From: Tenderia sp965602225
GTDB taxonomy: Bacteria > Pseudomonadota > Gammaproteobacteria > Tenderiales > Tenderiaceae
Assembly (NCBI GenBank): GCA_965602225.1
Contig: CBFCYE010000065.1
Span: 1-7,529 of the forward strand
Direction: 5' to 3'
DNA length: 7,529 nt
The notes beneath the pieces were generated by a model that was not told where the DNA came from, did not search any database, and saw only the letters and a program-made list of their open reading frames with translations. The translations under genes and the position numbers were made by a program. This document shows, one piece after another, positions 1-6,696 of this stretch; positions within the stretch are counted from its first letter, which is position 1; each line of letters starts with the position of its first letter.

Positions 1-600
1 GCAATGCTTGAATATGCATCAGTGTTGCTGCCAATTGCACCATTTACCGAAACTTCGGGCACATTTGTCAATGTCGAAGGGAAATGGCAGAGCTTCACTG
101 GCAGTGTTAAGCCTTTGGCTGAAACACGTCCGGCATGGAAGGTACTGCGAGTAATGGGTAATCTGTTTAATTTGGTTGGCTTCGAATACGAGTCTTCTGA
201 AGAAGTGCGCAATGAATTGCAAGCCCTGGTGGATAACGCCAGCGAACATAACTCCGCACCACATTTTGCAGCATCATTGACCGTTGCCAGTGACAAGCTG
301 GTACGTGTTGCCGATAGTGCAATCTATTCAATAGATGCAACAGTACGACGTGCCGAGTCTTTGCAAAAGACACCTCAGGCAAAAGCTTCGGCTGCCGCAA
401 GAATCAATTCAACTACAGCCAAGGCATTAGGCCTGTCTGATGCAGTAAACGTTGAAGTAAAACAAGGCGACAACAGCTGTGTCGTGGCATTGAAAATCGA
501 TGATCGTGCTGCGGATGGAACGGTTTGGTTGTCAGCTGGCACCAATGAAGTTGCCGGTTTTGGCTGTGATGGGGCAGAAATCGCCCTCAAACCAGTATAG
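1..600 (+). CDS. nuoG: NADH-quinone oxidoreductase subunit G, C-terminal part (5' end outside window)
   Basis: Open from base 1 in frame (first codon GCA) to a TAG stop at 598-600, giving 199 residues. NuoG is the largest peripheral-arm subunit; its N-terminal part binds iron-sulfur clusters and the rest is a molybdopterin-oxidoreductase-like fold that lacks the cofactor. Only the end of that second part is visible. The recognisable piece is residues 11-30 (PIAPFTETSGTFVNVEG plus the following KWQ), a conserved turn of this family, followed by a helical stretch around PAWKVLRVMGNLF and a final region of about 55 residues with alternating hydrophobic residues, probably beta-rich. No cluster-binding cysteines are expected here and none form a motif. 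The ATG at base 4 is internal and not the start, because the full protein is usually well over 700 residues. Identity rests on the motif plus nuoH lying 23 bases downstream; the last 80 residues alone would be hard to assign. Confidence 0.93.
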   Translation, partial: AMLEYASVLLPIAPFTETSGTFVNVEGKWQSFTGSVKPLAETRPAWKVLRVMGNLFNLVGFEYESSEEVRNELQALVDNASEHNSAPHFAASLTVASDKLVRVADSAIYSIDATVRRAESLQKTPQAKASAAARINSTTAKALGLSDAVNVEVKQGDNSCVVALKIDDRAADGTVWLSAGTNEVAGFGCDGAEIALKPV

Positions 601-623
601 AGAGTGAAGCGAGATAGATAAGA

Positions 624-1673
624 ATGATTGAAGCTGCACTGACAATTTGGAATGCGATTCCCGAACTGCTGCAGATCGCAATTAAGGTCGTTGCCATCGT
701 GGTGCCGATCATGCTTTCGGTTGCCTATTTGACCTTGGCTGAGCGTAAGGTGATTGGTTATATTCAGGTACGTATTGGGCCTAATCGCGTTGGTCCACGT
801 GGATTATTGCAACCGATCGCTGATGGCCTGAAACTGGCCTTGAAAGAGATTATCATTCCAACCAATGCCAACCGCTTTCTGTTTTTGCTTGGTCCGATTG
901 TTACCTTGGCGCCTGCATTGGTTGCATGGGCGGTTATACCTTTCGACGAAGGCATGGTATTAGCCAATATTGATGCTGGGCTGCTTTATATCTTGGCCAT
1001 GACCTCTGTTGGGGTATACGGTGTCATCATCGCCGGTTGGGCTTCCAACTCAAAATACGCTTTTCTCGGTGCATTGCGCTCATCAGCACAGGTGGTTTCC
1101 TACGAGATCGCGATGGGTTTTGCTCTGGTGGTGGTTTTGATGGCGGCGGGTAGTTTGAACCTGCAAGAGATTGTGCTGGCACAGAAGGGTGGCCTGGGAA
1201 TGCTGGACTGGTTCTGGTTGCCATTGCTGCCAATGTTTGTGGTCTATTTTATCTCCGGTGTCGCTGAGACAAACCGTGCACCATTTGATGTGGCTGAGGG
1301 TGAGTCTGAGATTGTTGCCGGTTTCCATGTTGAATACTCGGGTATGACCTTTGCCGTGTTCTTCCTGGCTGAATACGCCAACATGATCCTGATTTCAGTA
1401 CTGACAGCGATCATGTTTTTGGGCGGTTGGTTATCTCCTTTCGCAGGCACCGTACTTGAGCCTGTATTGGCATGGGTTCCCGGTATTGTCTGGTTATTGG
1501 CCAAAACAGCATTTTTGTTATTCCTGTTTTTGTGGTTTCGGGCGACCTTTCCCCGTTACCGTTATGACCAGATCATGCGTCTGGGGTGGAAGATTTTTAT
1601 TCCGGTGACAATCGTCTGGATCTTGGTGGTCGGTTGTTTGGTACTCGGCAATGTGCCTCCATGGTTCGACTAA
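624..1673 (+). CDS. nuoH: NADH-quinone oxidoreductase subunit H (ND1 homologue)
   Basis: Membrane subunit that joins the peripheral and membrane arms and forms much of the quinone-binding chamber. The protein has 349 residues, longer than the E. coli form (325), and about eight membrane helices (roughly 13-36, 85-105, 117-139, 157-177, 196-212, 242-266, 285-305, 324-344). Two ND1-family signatures are intact: residues 40-58, ERKVIGYIQVRIGPNRVGP, and residues 220-233, PFDVAEGESEIVAG. The second lies in the acidic loop (E215, E225, E227, E229) thought to start the chain of charged residues running into the membrane arm. The ATG at 624 is the first start after an in-frame TAG at 615-617, so the start is secure, although the ribosome binding site is weak (AGCGAGA at 608-614). 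It sits 23 bases after nuoG and 12 before nuoI. No truncation or unusual residue was seen. Confidence 0.98.
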   Translation: MIEAALTIWNAIPELLQIAIKVVAIVVPIMLSVAYLTLAERKVIGYIQVRIGPNRVGPRGLLQPIADGLKLALKEIIIPTNANRFLFLLGPIVTLAPALVAWAVIPFDEGMVLANIDAGLLYILAMTSVGVYGVIIAGWASNSKYAFLGALRSSAQVVSYEIAMGFALVVVLMAAGSLNLQEIVLAQKGGLGMLDWFWLPLLPMFVVYFISGVAETNRAPFDVAEGESEIVAGFHVEYSGMTFAVFFLAEYANMILISVLTAIMFLGGWLSPFAGTVLEPVLAWVPGIVWLLAKTAFLLFLFLWFRATFPRYRYDQIMRLGWKIFIPVTIVWILVVGCLVLGNVPPWFD

Positions 1674-1680
1674 GGGGGAG
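1674..1680 (+). promoter_or_regulatory. Ribosome binding site of nuoI
   Basis: GGGGGAG lies directly after the nuoH stop codon and five bases before the nuoI ATG. It is the most G-rich Shine-Dalgarno-like site in the window and supports the ATG at 1686 over the in-frame ATG at 1695, which would leave a spacing of 14 bases. Confidence 0.75.
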
Positions 1681-1685
1681 CAGAT

Positions 1686-2174
1686 ATGAATGCAATGAAT
1701 CATTACGTTAAAAGTTTTCTGCTGTGGGAATTGTTCAAAGGTCTGGCGCTGACGGGAAAATACCTGTTTGCCAGAAAGATCACTGTTCAATATCCAGAAG
1801 AAAAGACGCCTCAGTCAGGTAGATTTCGTGGTCTACATGCATTGCGTCGCTATGAAAATGGCGAGGAACGCTGCATCGGTTGTAAGTTGTGTGAAGCGAC
1901 TTGTCCTGCGGTCGCGATCACGATTGAGTCTGATCAGCGTGACGATGGCAGTCGTCGTACCACGCGTTATGACATCGATTTGTTTAAGTGTATTTATTGC
2001 GGTTTTTGTGAAGAAGCCTGTCCGGTAGATGCCATTGTTGAAACCCGCGAATTCGAATATCACTTTGAAAAGCGCGGTGAAAACATTATGACCAAGGAAA
2101 AGTTGCTGAAAGTCGGTGATCGCCTGGAAAAACAGATTGCCTTTGATCGCGGTCAAGATGCACCATTCCGCTAA
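1686..2174 (+). CDS. nuoI: NADH-quinone oxidoreductase subunit I, 2x[4Fe-4S] ferredoxin-type (TYKY/PSST-side electron relay)
   Basis: Peripheral-arm subunit that carries clusters N6a and N6b and passes electrons to NuoB cluster N2, next to the quinone site. The 162-residue protein has two complete CxxCxxCxxxCP motifs: C63, C66, C69, C73 and C102, C105, C108, C112. As in other 2[4Fe-4S] ferredoxin folds, the fourth cysteine of each motif is expected to ligate the other cluster. Residues 1-33 look like the amphipathic helix that anchors the subunit on the membrane surface, followed by VQYPEEKTP and RFRGLHALRRYENGEERC, typical of the alphaproteobacterial/mitochondrial-like form. The E. coli protein is longer (180) and differs in this region. 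The gene is in the same frame as nuoH, separated by its TAA and 12 bases, with a strong ribosome binding site. All eight cysteines being present implies a functional electron relay. Confidence 0.98.
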   Translation: MNAMNHYVKSFLLWELFKGLALTGKYLFARKITVQYPEEKTPQSGRFRGLHALRRYENGEERCIGCKLCEATCPAVAITIESDQRDDGSRRTTRYDIDLFKCIYCGFCEEACPVDAIVETREFEYHFEKRGENIMTKEKLLKVGDRLEKQIAFDRGQDAPFR

Positions 2175-2197
2175 TAAATAGGTGTAAAGAATAAGCT

Positions 2198-2809
2198 ATG
2201 GAAACTTTGATTTTTTACATATTTTCGGCCATTTTGATTGCCTCTGCATTGGCTGTAATCACTGTGCGCAACCCTGTTCACGCAGTGTTGTTTCTGGTGT
2301 TGACCTTCTTCACCTGTGCTGCAATCTGGCTGATGATGGAAGCTGAATTCCTGGCCATCACTCTGGTGTTGGTCTATGTCGGTGCAGTAATGGTGTTATT
2401 CCTGTTTGTAGTGATGATGTTGGATATCAATATTTCAGTGCTGCGTGAAGGCTTTGTCAAAAATGCCTACGTCGGTATTCCAGTTGCACTGATTGTTGTG
2501 TTTGAACTGATTGCCGTGGTTGGTGGTGAGCGTTTTGGTCTTGATCAGGTGCCTGCTCCAGTGGCTCACGCTGCGGACTACAGTAATACCAAAGAACTTG
2601 GGCGCGTTCTTTACACCGAATATGTTTATGCCTTTGAGTTGGCCGCAGTGGTACTGGTGGTGGCTATTATTGCCGCGATTACCCTAACTCTGCGTCGCCG
2701 ACCCGACAGTAAATACCAGGATCCTGCTGCGCAGGTTAGAGTTCGCCGCGATGATCGTCTTCGTATTGTGAAGATGGCGGCTGAGAAGAAAAACAAGGCA
2801 AGCGAATAA
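2198..2809 (+). CDS. nuoJ: NADH-quinone oxidoreductase subunit J (ND6 homologue)
   Basis: Membrane subunit beside NuoH and NuoK that helps couple quinone chemistry to proton movement. The protein has 203 residues with five membrane helices (about 4-21, 28-46, 53-76, 88-108, 144-165). The family hallmark is in the third helix, VYVGAVMVLFLFVVMMLD at 59-76, whose Y60 and following glycine mark the distorted (pi-bulge) part of this helix that changes shape during turnover in structures of complex I. The preceding AEFLA (49-53) is also typical. After the last helix there is a charged tail of about 38 residues (13 Lys/Arg against 6 Asp/Glu from 166 to 203), which should sit on the cytoplasmic side by the positive-inside rule. 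The ribosome binding site is poor (AGGTG at 2180-2184 is 13 bases away; AAAGA at 2186-2190 is nearer), so translation may depend on coupling to nuoI. Confidence 0.97.
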   Translation: METLIFYIFSAILIASALAVITVRNPVHAVLFLVLTFFTCAAIWLMMEAEFLAITLVLVYVGAVMVLFLFVVMMLDINISVLREGFVKNAYVGIPVALIVVFELIAVVGGERFGLDQVPAPVAHAADYSNTKELGRVLYTEYVYAFELAAVVLVVAIIAAITLTLRRRPDSKYQDPAAQVRVRRDDRLRIVKMAAEKKNKASE

Positions 2810-2836
2810 AGCCTTAGGGTTTTAAAAGAGAGAAAA

Positions 2837-3142
2837 ATGATAGCACTGTCTGATTTTCTAATTTTAGGTGCCGTACTGTTTTGTATCAGTGTGGCTGGCA
2901 TCTTCATTAACAGAAAGAACGTGATTGTTCTGTTGATGGCGATTGAGTTGATGCTGTTGGCCGTCAATATGAACTTTATTGCCTTTTCTTATTTTATGAA
3001 TGATCTGGCTGGCCAGGTATTCGTGTTCTTTATTTTGACTGTTGCTGCTGCAGAAGCGGCGATCGGCCTGGCGATTCTAGTGGTTTGGTTCCGTAATCGT
3101 CGGACGATTAATGTTGAAAATCTCGATACGTTGAAGGGGTAG
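2837..3142 (+). CDS. nuoK: NADH-quinone oxidoreductase subunit K (ND4L homologue)
   Basis: Small three-helix membrane subunit (101 residues, the usual family length; helices about 4-22, 29-50 and 58-84) between NuoJ and NuoN. The two buried glutamates that form part of the proton path are present: E37 in AIELML and E73 in AAAEAAIGLA, matching E36 and E72 of E. coli. The NMNF at 44-47 and GQVFVFFILTVAAAE at 59-73 are typical of the family. The ATG at 2837 follows AGAGAG (2827-2832) by four bases, an acceptable but A-rich ribosome binding site. The stop TAG (3140-3142) overlaps the ribosome binding site of nuoL, which starts 10 bases later, so expression of the two is probably coupled. Confidence 0.98.
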   Translation: MIALSDFLILGAVLFCISVAGIFINRKNVIVLLMAIELMLLAVNMNFIAFSYFMNDLAGQVFVFFILTVAAAEAAIGLAILVVWFRNRRTINVENLDTLKG

Positions 3143-3144
3143 GG
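3141..3144 (+). promoter_or_regulatory. Ribosome binding site of nuoL, overlapping the nuoK stop
   Basis: AGGG begins inside the nuoK TAG codon and lies eight bases before the nuoL ATG. A second purine run, AAGGGG at 3134-3139, lies within the last nuoK codons. The arrangement fits translational coupling of nuoK and nuoL. Confidence 0.6.
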
Positions 3145-3152
3145 TAGAACAC

Positions 3153-5108
3153 ATGGAAAACGTCTATCTCGGCATTATTCTGGCTCCACTGATCGGTTCG
3201 ATCATTGCTGGGCTATTTGGAAAACAAGTTGGTCGCGCTGGTGCCCATTGGGTCACTAATATAGGTGTTGCGATTTCATTTGTTTTATCTGCCGTAGTCT
3301 TTAATGATGTGGTTCTTAACGACGCAGCCACATACAACGCCTCCTTGTACACTTGGCTAGTAAGTGATGGTATTCGCTTTGAAATTGGCTTTTTGGTTGA
3401 TGAACTAACAGCAACCATGATGATGGTCGTGACCTTTGTATCGTTGATGGTTCACATCTATACCATTGGTTATATGCGTGATGATCCTGGTTATCAGCGC
3501 TTTTTTAGTTACATCTCGCTGTTTACCTTCTCCATGCTGATGCTGGTAATGGCTAATAATTTCATGCAGCTGTTTTTTGGCTGGGAAGCGGTAGGCCTTG
3601 TCTCTTACCTGTTGATTGGTTTCTGGTACAAAAAAGAAACAGCCATTTTTGCCAATATGAAGGCCTTCCTGGTTAATCGTGTCGGTGATTTTGGTTTTCT
3701 GCTTGGGATCGCTGCAGTCGCCATGTATTTTAATAGTCTCGATTATGCCGATGTCTTTAAGGCGGCGCCTTTAATGGCCGATCTGAATATCCAGCTCATT
3801 CCTGGTATTGAATGGTCGCTGATGACGGTTATCTGTATTTTGCTGTTCATTGGCGCCATGGGTAAATCTGCACAGGTGCCTCTGCATGTCTGGTTGCCTG
3901 ATTCTATGGAAGGCCCAACGCCAATCTCTGCTTTGATCCATGCAGCAACTATGGTTACCGCCGGTATCTTCATGGTGGCGCGTATGTCGCCACTGTTTGA
4001 ATTGTCGACCACTGCCTTGAGTTTCATCCTTGTTATTGGTGCCATTACTGCGCTGTTCATGGGTTTTCTGGGGCTTATTCAGAATGACATCAAACGCGTG
4101 GTTGCTTATTCAACCCTGTCACAGCTTGGCTATATGACTGTTGCGCTGGGTGCCTCTGCCTATGCTGCGGGTATTTTCCACCTGATGACACATGCGTTCT
4201 TCAAGGCATTGCTGTTTCTGGCGGCAGGTTCGGTCATTGTTGCCATGCATCATGAGCAGGACATTCGTAAGATGGGTGGCCTGAAAAAATATATGCCGAT
4301 TACCTACTGGTGTATGTTGATAGGCTCGCTGGCCTTGATTGGTACGCCTTTCTTCTCAGGTTTTTTCTCCAAAGACGCAATTATTGAAGCTGTTGGGCAT
4401 TCTGAAATTGCGGGTTCAACATTTGCGTATGTCTGTGTTTTGCTGGGTGTGTTTGTTACCGCCTTGTATAGCTTTCGTATGTTCTTCCTGGTCTTTCATG
4501 GCAAAGAAAATATTGATCCTCATACCAAAGAACATCTGCATGAATCACCTAAGGTGGTGACGATTCCGCTTATCCTGTTGGCAATTCCTTCTGTAGGAAT
4601 AGCTTGGTTTTCTGTGGGTCCAATGCTGTTTGGTGAATATTTTGGTGATGCCATTTTCGTGTTACCCGAGCATGATGTACTGGCCCAACTAGGTGAGCAC
4701 TACACCGGTGTAATGGGTTTTGTTATCCACGGTTTGATGGGGCTGCCATTTTGGTTGGCGCTTGCCGGTGTTGGCACCGCTTATTTCTTGTATATGAAAC
4801 GGCCTGAAATTCCAGGACAGATCAAAGCCAGGTTTGAAGGTATCTATCGCCTGCTTGATAACGCTTACGGCGTTGATTCTTTATATCAGTCAATTTTTGC
4901 AGACGGTAGTCGCAAGTTGGGGAAAATCTTCTGGCAGGTTGGTGATGTTAAAGGGATTGATGGAATTGTAGTCAATGGCTCAGCGAGATTGATTGGCTGG
5001 GTTGCAGGTGCAGTACGTCAGATGCAAACCGGTTATTTGTACCATTATGCATTTGCCATGATTATTGGATTACTTGTTCTGGTGAGCTGGGTTCTAGCTC
5101 GCGCATAA
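3153..5108 (+). CDS. nuoL: NADH-quinone oxidoreductase subunit L (ND5 homologue), distal proton pump
   Basis: Antiporter-like subunit at the far end of the membrane arm. At 651 residues it is longer than E. coli NuoL (613). Residues of the proton channel, placed by comparison with E. coli, are all present: E145 in FFGWEAVGLVSYLLIGFW, D179 in NRVGDF, K238 in GAMGKSAQVPLHVWLPD, H263 in ALIHAATMVTAG, H343, H347 and K351 in the FHLMTHAFFKALLFLAAG segment, and K408-D409 in FFSKDAI. Residues 544-651 contain the lateral amphipathic helix that braces NuoM and NuoN, with RLLDNAYGVDSLYQ, and a last anchoring helix at about 630-649. The lateral helix and the neighbours separate it from Mrp-type antiporter MrpA and from hydrogenase membrane subunits. 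The extra length lies mainly in the 455-545 region, including GEYFGDAIFVLPEHD, which resembles the alpha- and betaproteobacterial form. Gaps of 10 and 21 bases separate it from nuoK and nuoM. Confidence 0.98.
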   Translation: MENVYLGIILAPLIGSIIAGLFGKQVGRAGAHWVTNIGVAISFVLSAVVFNDVVLNDAATYNASLYTWLVSDGIRFEIGFLVDELTATMMMVVTFVSLMVHIYTIGYMRDDPGYQRFFSYISLFTFSMLMLVMANNFMQLFFGWEAVGLVSYLLIGFWYKKETAIFANMKAFLVNRVGDFGFLLGIAAVAMYFNSLDYADVFKAAPLMADLNIQLIPGIEWSLMTVICILLFIGAMGKSAQVPLHVWLPDSMEGPTPISALIHAATMVTAGIFMVARMSPLFELSTTALSFILVIGAITALFMGFLGLIQNDIKRVVAYSTLSQLGYMTVALGASAYAAGIFHLMTHAFFKALLFLAAGSVIVAMHHEQDIRKMGGLKKYMPITYWCMLIGSLALIGTPFFSGFFSKDAIIEAVGHSEIAGSTFAYVCVLLGVFVTALYSFRMFFLVFHGKENIDPHTKEHLHESPKVVTIPLILLAIPSVGIAWFSVGPMLFGEYFGDAIFVLPEHDVLAQLGEHYTGVMGFVIHGLMGLPFWLALAGVGTAYFLYMKRPEIPGQIKARFEGIYRLLDNAYGVDSLYQSIFADGSRKLGKIFWQVGDVKGIDGIVVNGSARLIGWVAGAVRQMQTGYLYHYAFAMIIGLLVLVSWVLARA

Positions 5109-5115
5109 CAATAAA

Positions 5116-5120
5116 AAGGA
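5116..5120 (+). promoter_or_regulatory. Ribosome binding site of nuoM
   Basis: AAGGA in the 21-base gap after nuoL, nine bases before the nuoM ATG at 5130. It follows an A-rich run and decides in favour of this start, which also gives the expected N-terminus for the family. Confidence 0.65.
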
Positions 5121-5129
5121 TAGGACTGA

Positions 5130-6644
5130 ATGTCTGATTTACCGCTCCTAAGTTTAGTTATATGGCTGCCAATTATTGGTGGTCTTGTGGTGTTGGCCGC
5201 TGGTGCCAGCGGCAACAACTGTCTCGTCCGTTGGGCAGCATTGCTGTCGTCTATTGTTGTGTTCCTGGTTTCTTTGCCGCTATGGACAGGCTTTAACCTC
5301 ACGACCCATGAAATGCAGTTTGTAGAGCAGGCGGCGTGGATTCCTGCGTTTAATATCACCTATCATTTGGGTATTGATGGCATTTCCATGCCTCTAATTC
5401 TGTTGACTACCTTTACGACCATCCTGGTCGTCATTGCCGGTTGGGAAGTGATTCAGCACAAGGTTGCTCAGTACATGGCCTGCTTCCTGATTATGGAAGG
5501 CATGATGAATGGCGTATTTGCCTCTCTCGATGGCATTCTGTTTTATGTCTTCTGGGAAGCGATGTTGATTCCTATGTTCCTGGTTATCGGTATTTGGGGT
5601 GGCCAAAATCGTGTCTACGCCACGATCAAATTCTTTCTCTATACCTTTTTTGGTTCCGTATTCCTGTTGGTTGCCTTGATCTATCTCTACTTCCAGGCAG
5701 GTTCATTCTCGATTCTGGATTTTCAAGCCGTGCCGATCAGCATGACTGCGCAGATACTGATATTCCTGGCCTTTCTGATTGCTTTTGCCGTCAAGGTGCC
5801 TATGTGGCCGGTACACACCTGGTTGCCTGATGCTCACGTTGAGGCACCTACCGGAGGTTCGGTAATCCTGGCTGCGATCATGTTGAAACTAGGTGCTTAC
5901 GGCTTCTTGCGCTTCATGATCCCGATTGCACCTGATGCCAGTGCCGAGTTGGATTGGTTGGTTATCACCATGTCGCTAGTTGCGATTGTCTACATTGCTC
6001 TGATTGCACTGGTGCAGGAAGACATGAAAAAGCTGGTGGCTTATTCATCTATCTCGCACATGGGCTTCGTAACTCTGGGCTTCTTTATCGTCTTTGATAT
6101 CTATACTCAGACAGGTAGTGTTTCAGGCTCGGCCCTGGGTATGGAGGGCGCCATGGTGCAGATGATTTCGCATGGTTTTGTCTCAGGCGCGATGTTCCTC
6201 TGTATTGGTGTGATGTATGACCGTATGCACTCACGCAATATCAGTGACTACGGCGGTGTTGTGAATAGCATGCCCTGGTTTGCTGCACTGTTTGTGTTTT
6301 TTGCCATGGCCAACGCTGGACTGCCGGGTACCTCTGGTTTTGTCGGTGAGTTCATGGTTGTGCTGGGTGCCTTCCAGGCCAACTTCTGGTATGCCTTCCT
6401 GGCCGGTTCTACCCTGATTCTTGGTGCGGCCTACACCCTGTGGATGGTTAAGCGGGTAATATTTGGCGAAGTCAAAAATGAGAAGGTTGCGGCGCTGAAG
6501 GATCTCAACGGTCGTGAAGCATTGGTGCTAGGCACATTGGCATTCTTTGTCTTGTTGCTGGGTGTTTATCCCGCGCCTTTGCTCGAAGTTATGCATTCAA
6601 CAGTGGACAACCTGCTACAGCAGGCTGTGACCTCTAAACTTTAA
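5130..6644 (+). CDS. nuoM: NADH-quinone oxidoreductase subunit M (ND4 homologue), proton pump
   Basis: Middle antiporter-like subunit of the membrane arm, expected to have 14 membrane helices. It has 504 residues, close to the usual length (E. coli 509). Channel residues placed by comparison with E. coli are present: E143 in FWEAMLIPMFLVIGIWGG, K222 in FAVKVPMWPVHTWLPD, K253 in MLKLGAYG, and E407 in GTSGFVGEFMV; NuoM uses a glutamate at this last site where NuoL has lysine. Further family segments are DAHVEAPTGGSVILA (234-248) and QEDMKKLVAYSSISHMGF (296-313). This set distinguishes it from NuoL and NuoN and from Mrp subunit D. The segment at 325-340 (YTQTGSVSGSALGMEG, with I324 before it) seems a little longer than in the homologues I remember. 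The gene is followed by the longest gap of the operon, 52 bases, before nuoN. Confidence 0.98.
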   Translation: MSDLPLLSLVIWLPIIGGLVVLAAGASGNNCLVRWAALLSSIVVFLVSLPLWTGFNLTTHEMQFVEQAAWIPAFNITYHLGIDGISMPLILLTTFTTILVVIAGWEVIQHKVAQYMACFLIMEGMMNGVFASLDGILFYVFWEAMLIPMFLVIGIWGGQNRVYATIKFFLYTFFGSVFLLVALIYLYFQAGSFSILDFQAVPISMTAQILIFLAFLIAFAVKVPMWPVHTWLPDAHVEAPTGGSVILAAIMLKLGAYGFLRFMIPIAPDASAELDWLVITMSLVAIVYIALIALVQEDMKKLVAYSSISHMGFVTLGFFIVFDIYTQTGSVSGSALGMEGAMVQMISHGFVSGAMFLCIGVMYDRMHSRNISDYGGVVNSMPWFAALFVFFAMANAGLPGTSGFVGEFMVVLGAFQANFWYAFLAGSTLILGAAYTLWMVKRVIFGEVKNEKVAALKDLNGREALVLGTLAFFVLLLGVYPAPLLEVMHSTVDNLLQQAVTSKL

Positions 6645-6696
6645 TTTTACTGAGATGATTGCCGACTGGTGTTAACGGCAGAAGGCTGAGAAACGG
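6645..6696 (+). other. nuoM-nuoN intergenic gap with a small inverted repeat
   Basis: At 52 bases this is the longest gap here. TGCCG at 6660-6664 is complementary to CGGCA at 6676-6680, leaving an 11-base loop; one further T-G wobble pair (6659 with 6681) is possible. There is no T-run after it, so it is not a rho-independent terminator. The right arm ends where AGAAGG (6680-6685), the likely nuoN ribosome binding site, begins. A function is unproven and a five-pair stem with a loop this long is weak. Confidence 0.3.

Noticed and set aside
4..600. ATG at base 4 as the start of a separate 198-residue protein
   Set aside because: The frame is open to the window edge and the sequence begins in the middle of the conserved NuoG fold; the true start lies well upstream.
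1833..2156. 107-codon minus-strand frame antisense to nuoI
   Set aside because: Fully covered by nuoI, which has intact cluster motifs; no recognisable protein on the opposite strand.
2626..2967. 113-codon minus-strand frame across the nuoJ-nuoK junction
   Set aside because: Antisense to two well-supported genes, low-complexity Thr/Arg/Phe composition, no ribosome binding site context or motif; a shadow.
5045..5359. 104-codon minus-strand frame across the nuoL-nuoM junction
   Set aside because: Antisense to two conserved genes and to the nuoM ribosome binding site, without any domain signal.
5441..5830. 129-codon open frame on the plus strand inside nuoM
   Set aside because: It lies wholly within nuoM in another frame, has no family motif, and its composition (many Ser, Leu, Arg, Cys) is what a shifted reading of membrane-protein codons gives.
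6659..6681. Rho-independent terminator between nuoM and nuoN
   Set aside because: The stem is only five pairs and is followed by purines, not a T-run.
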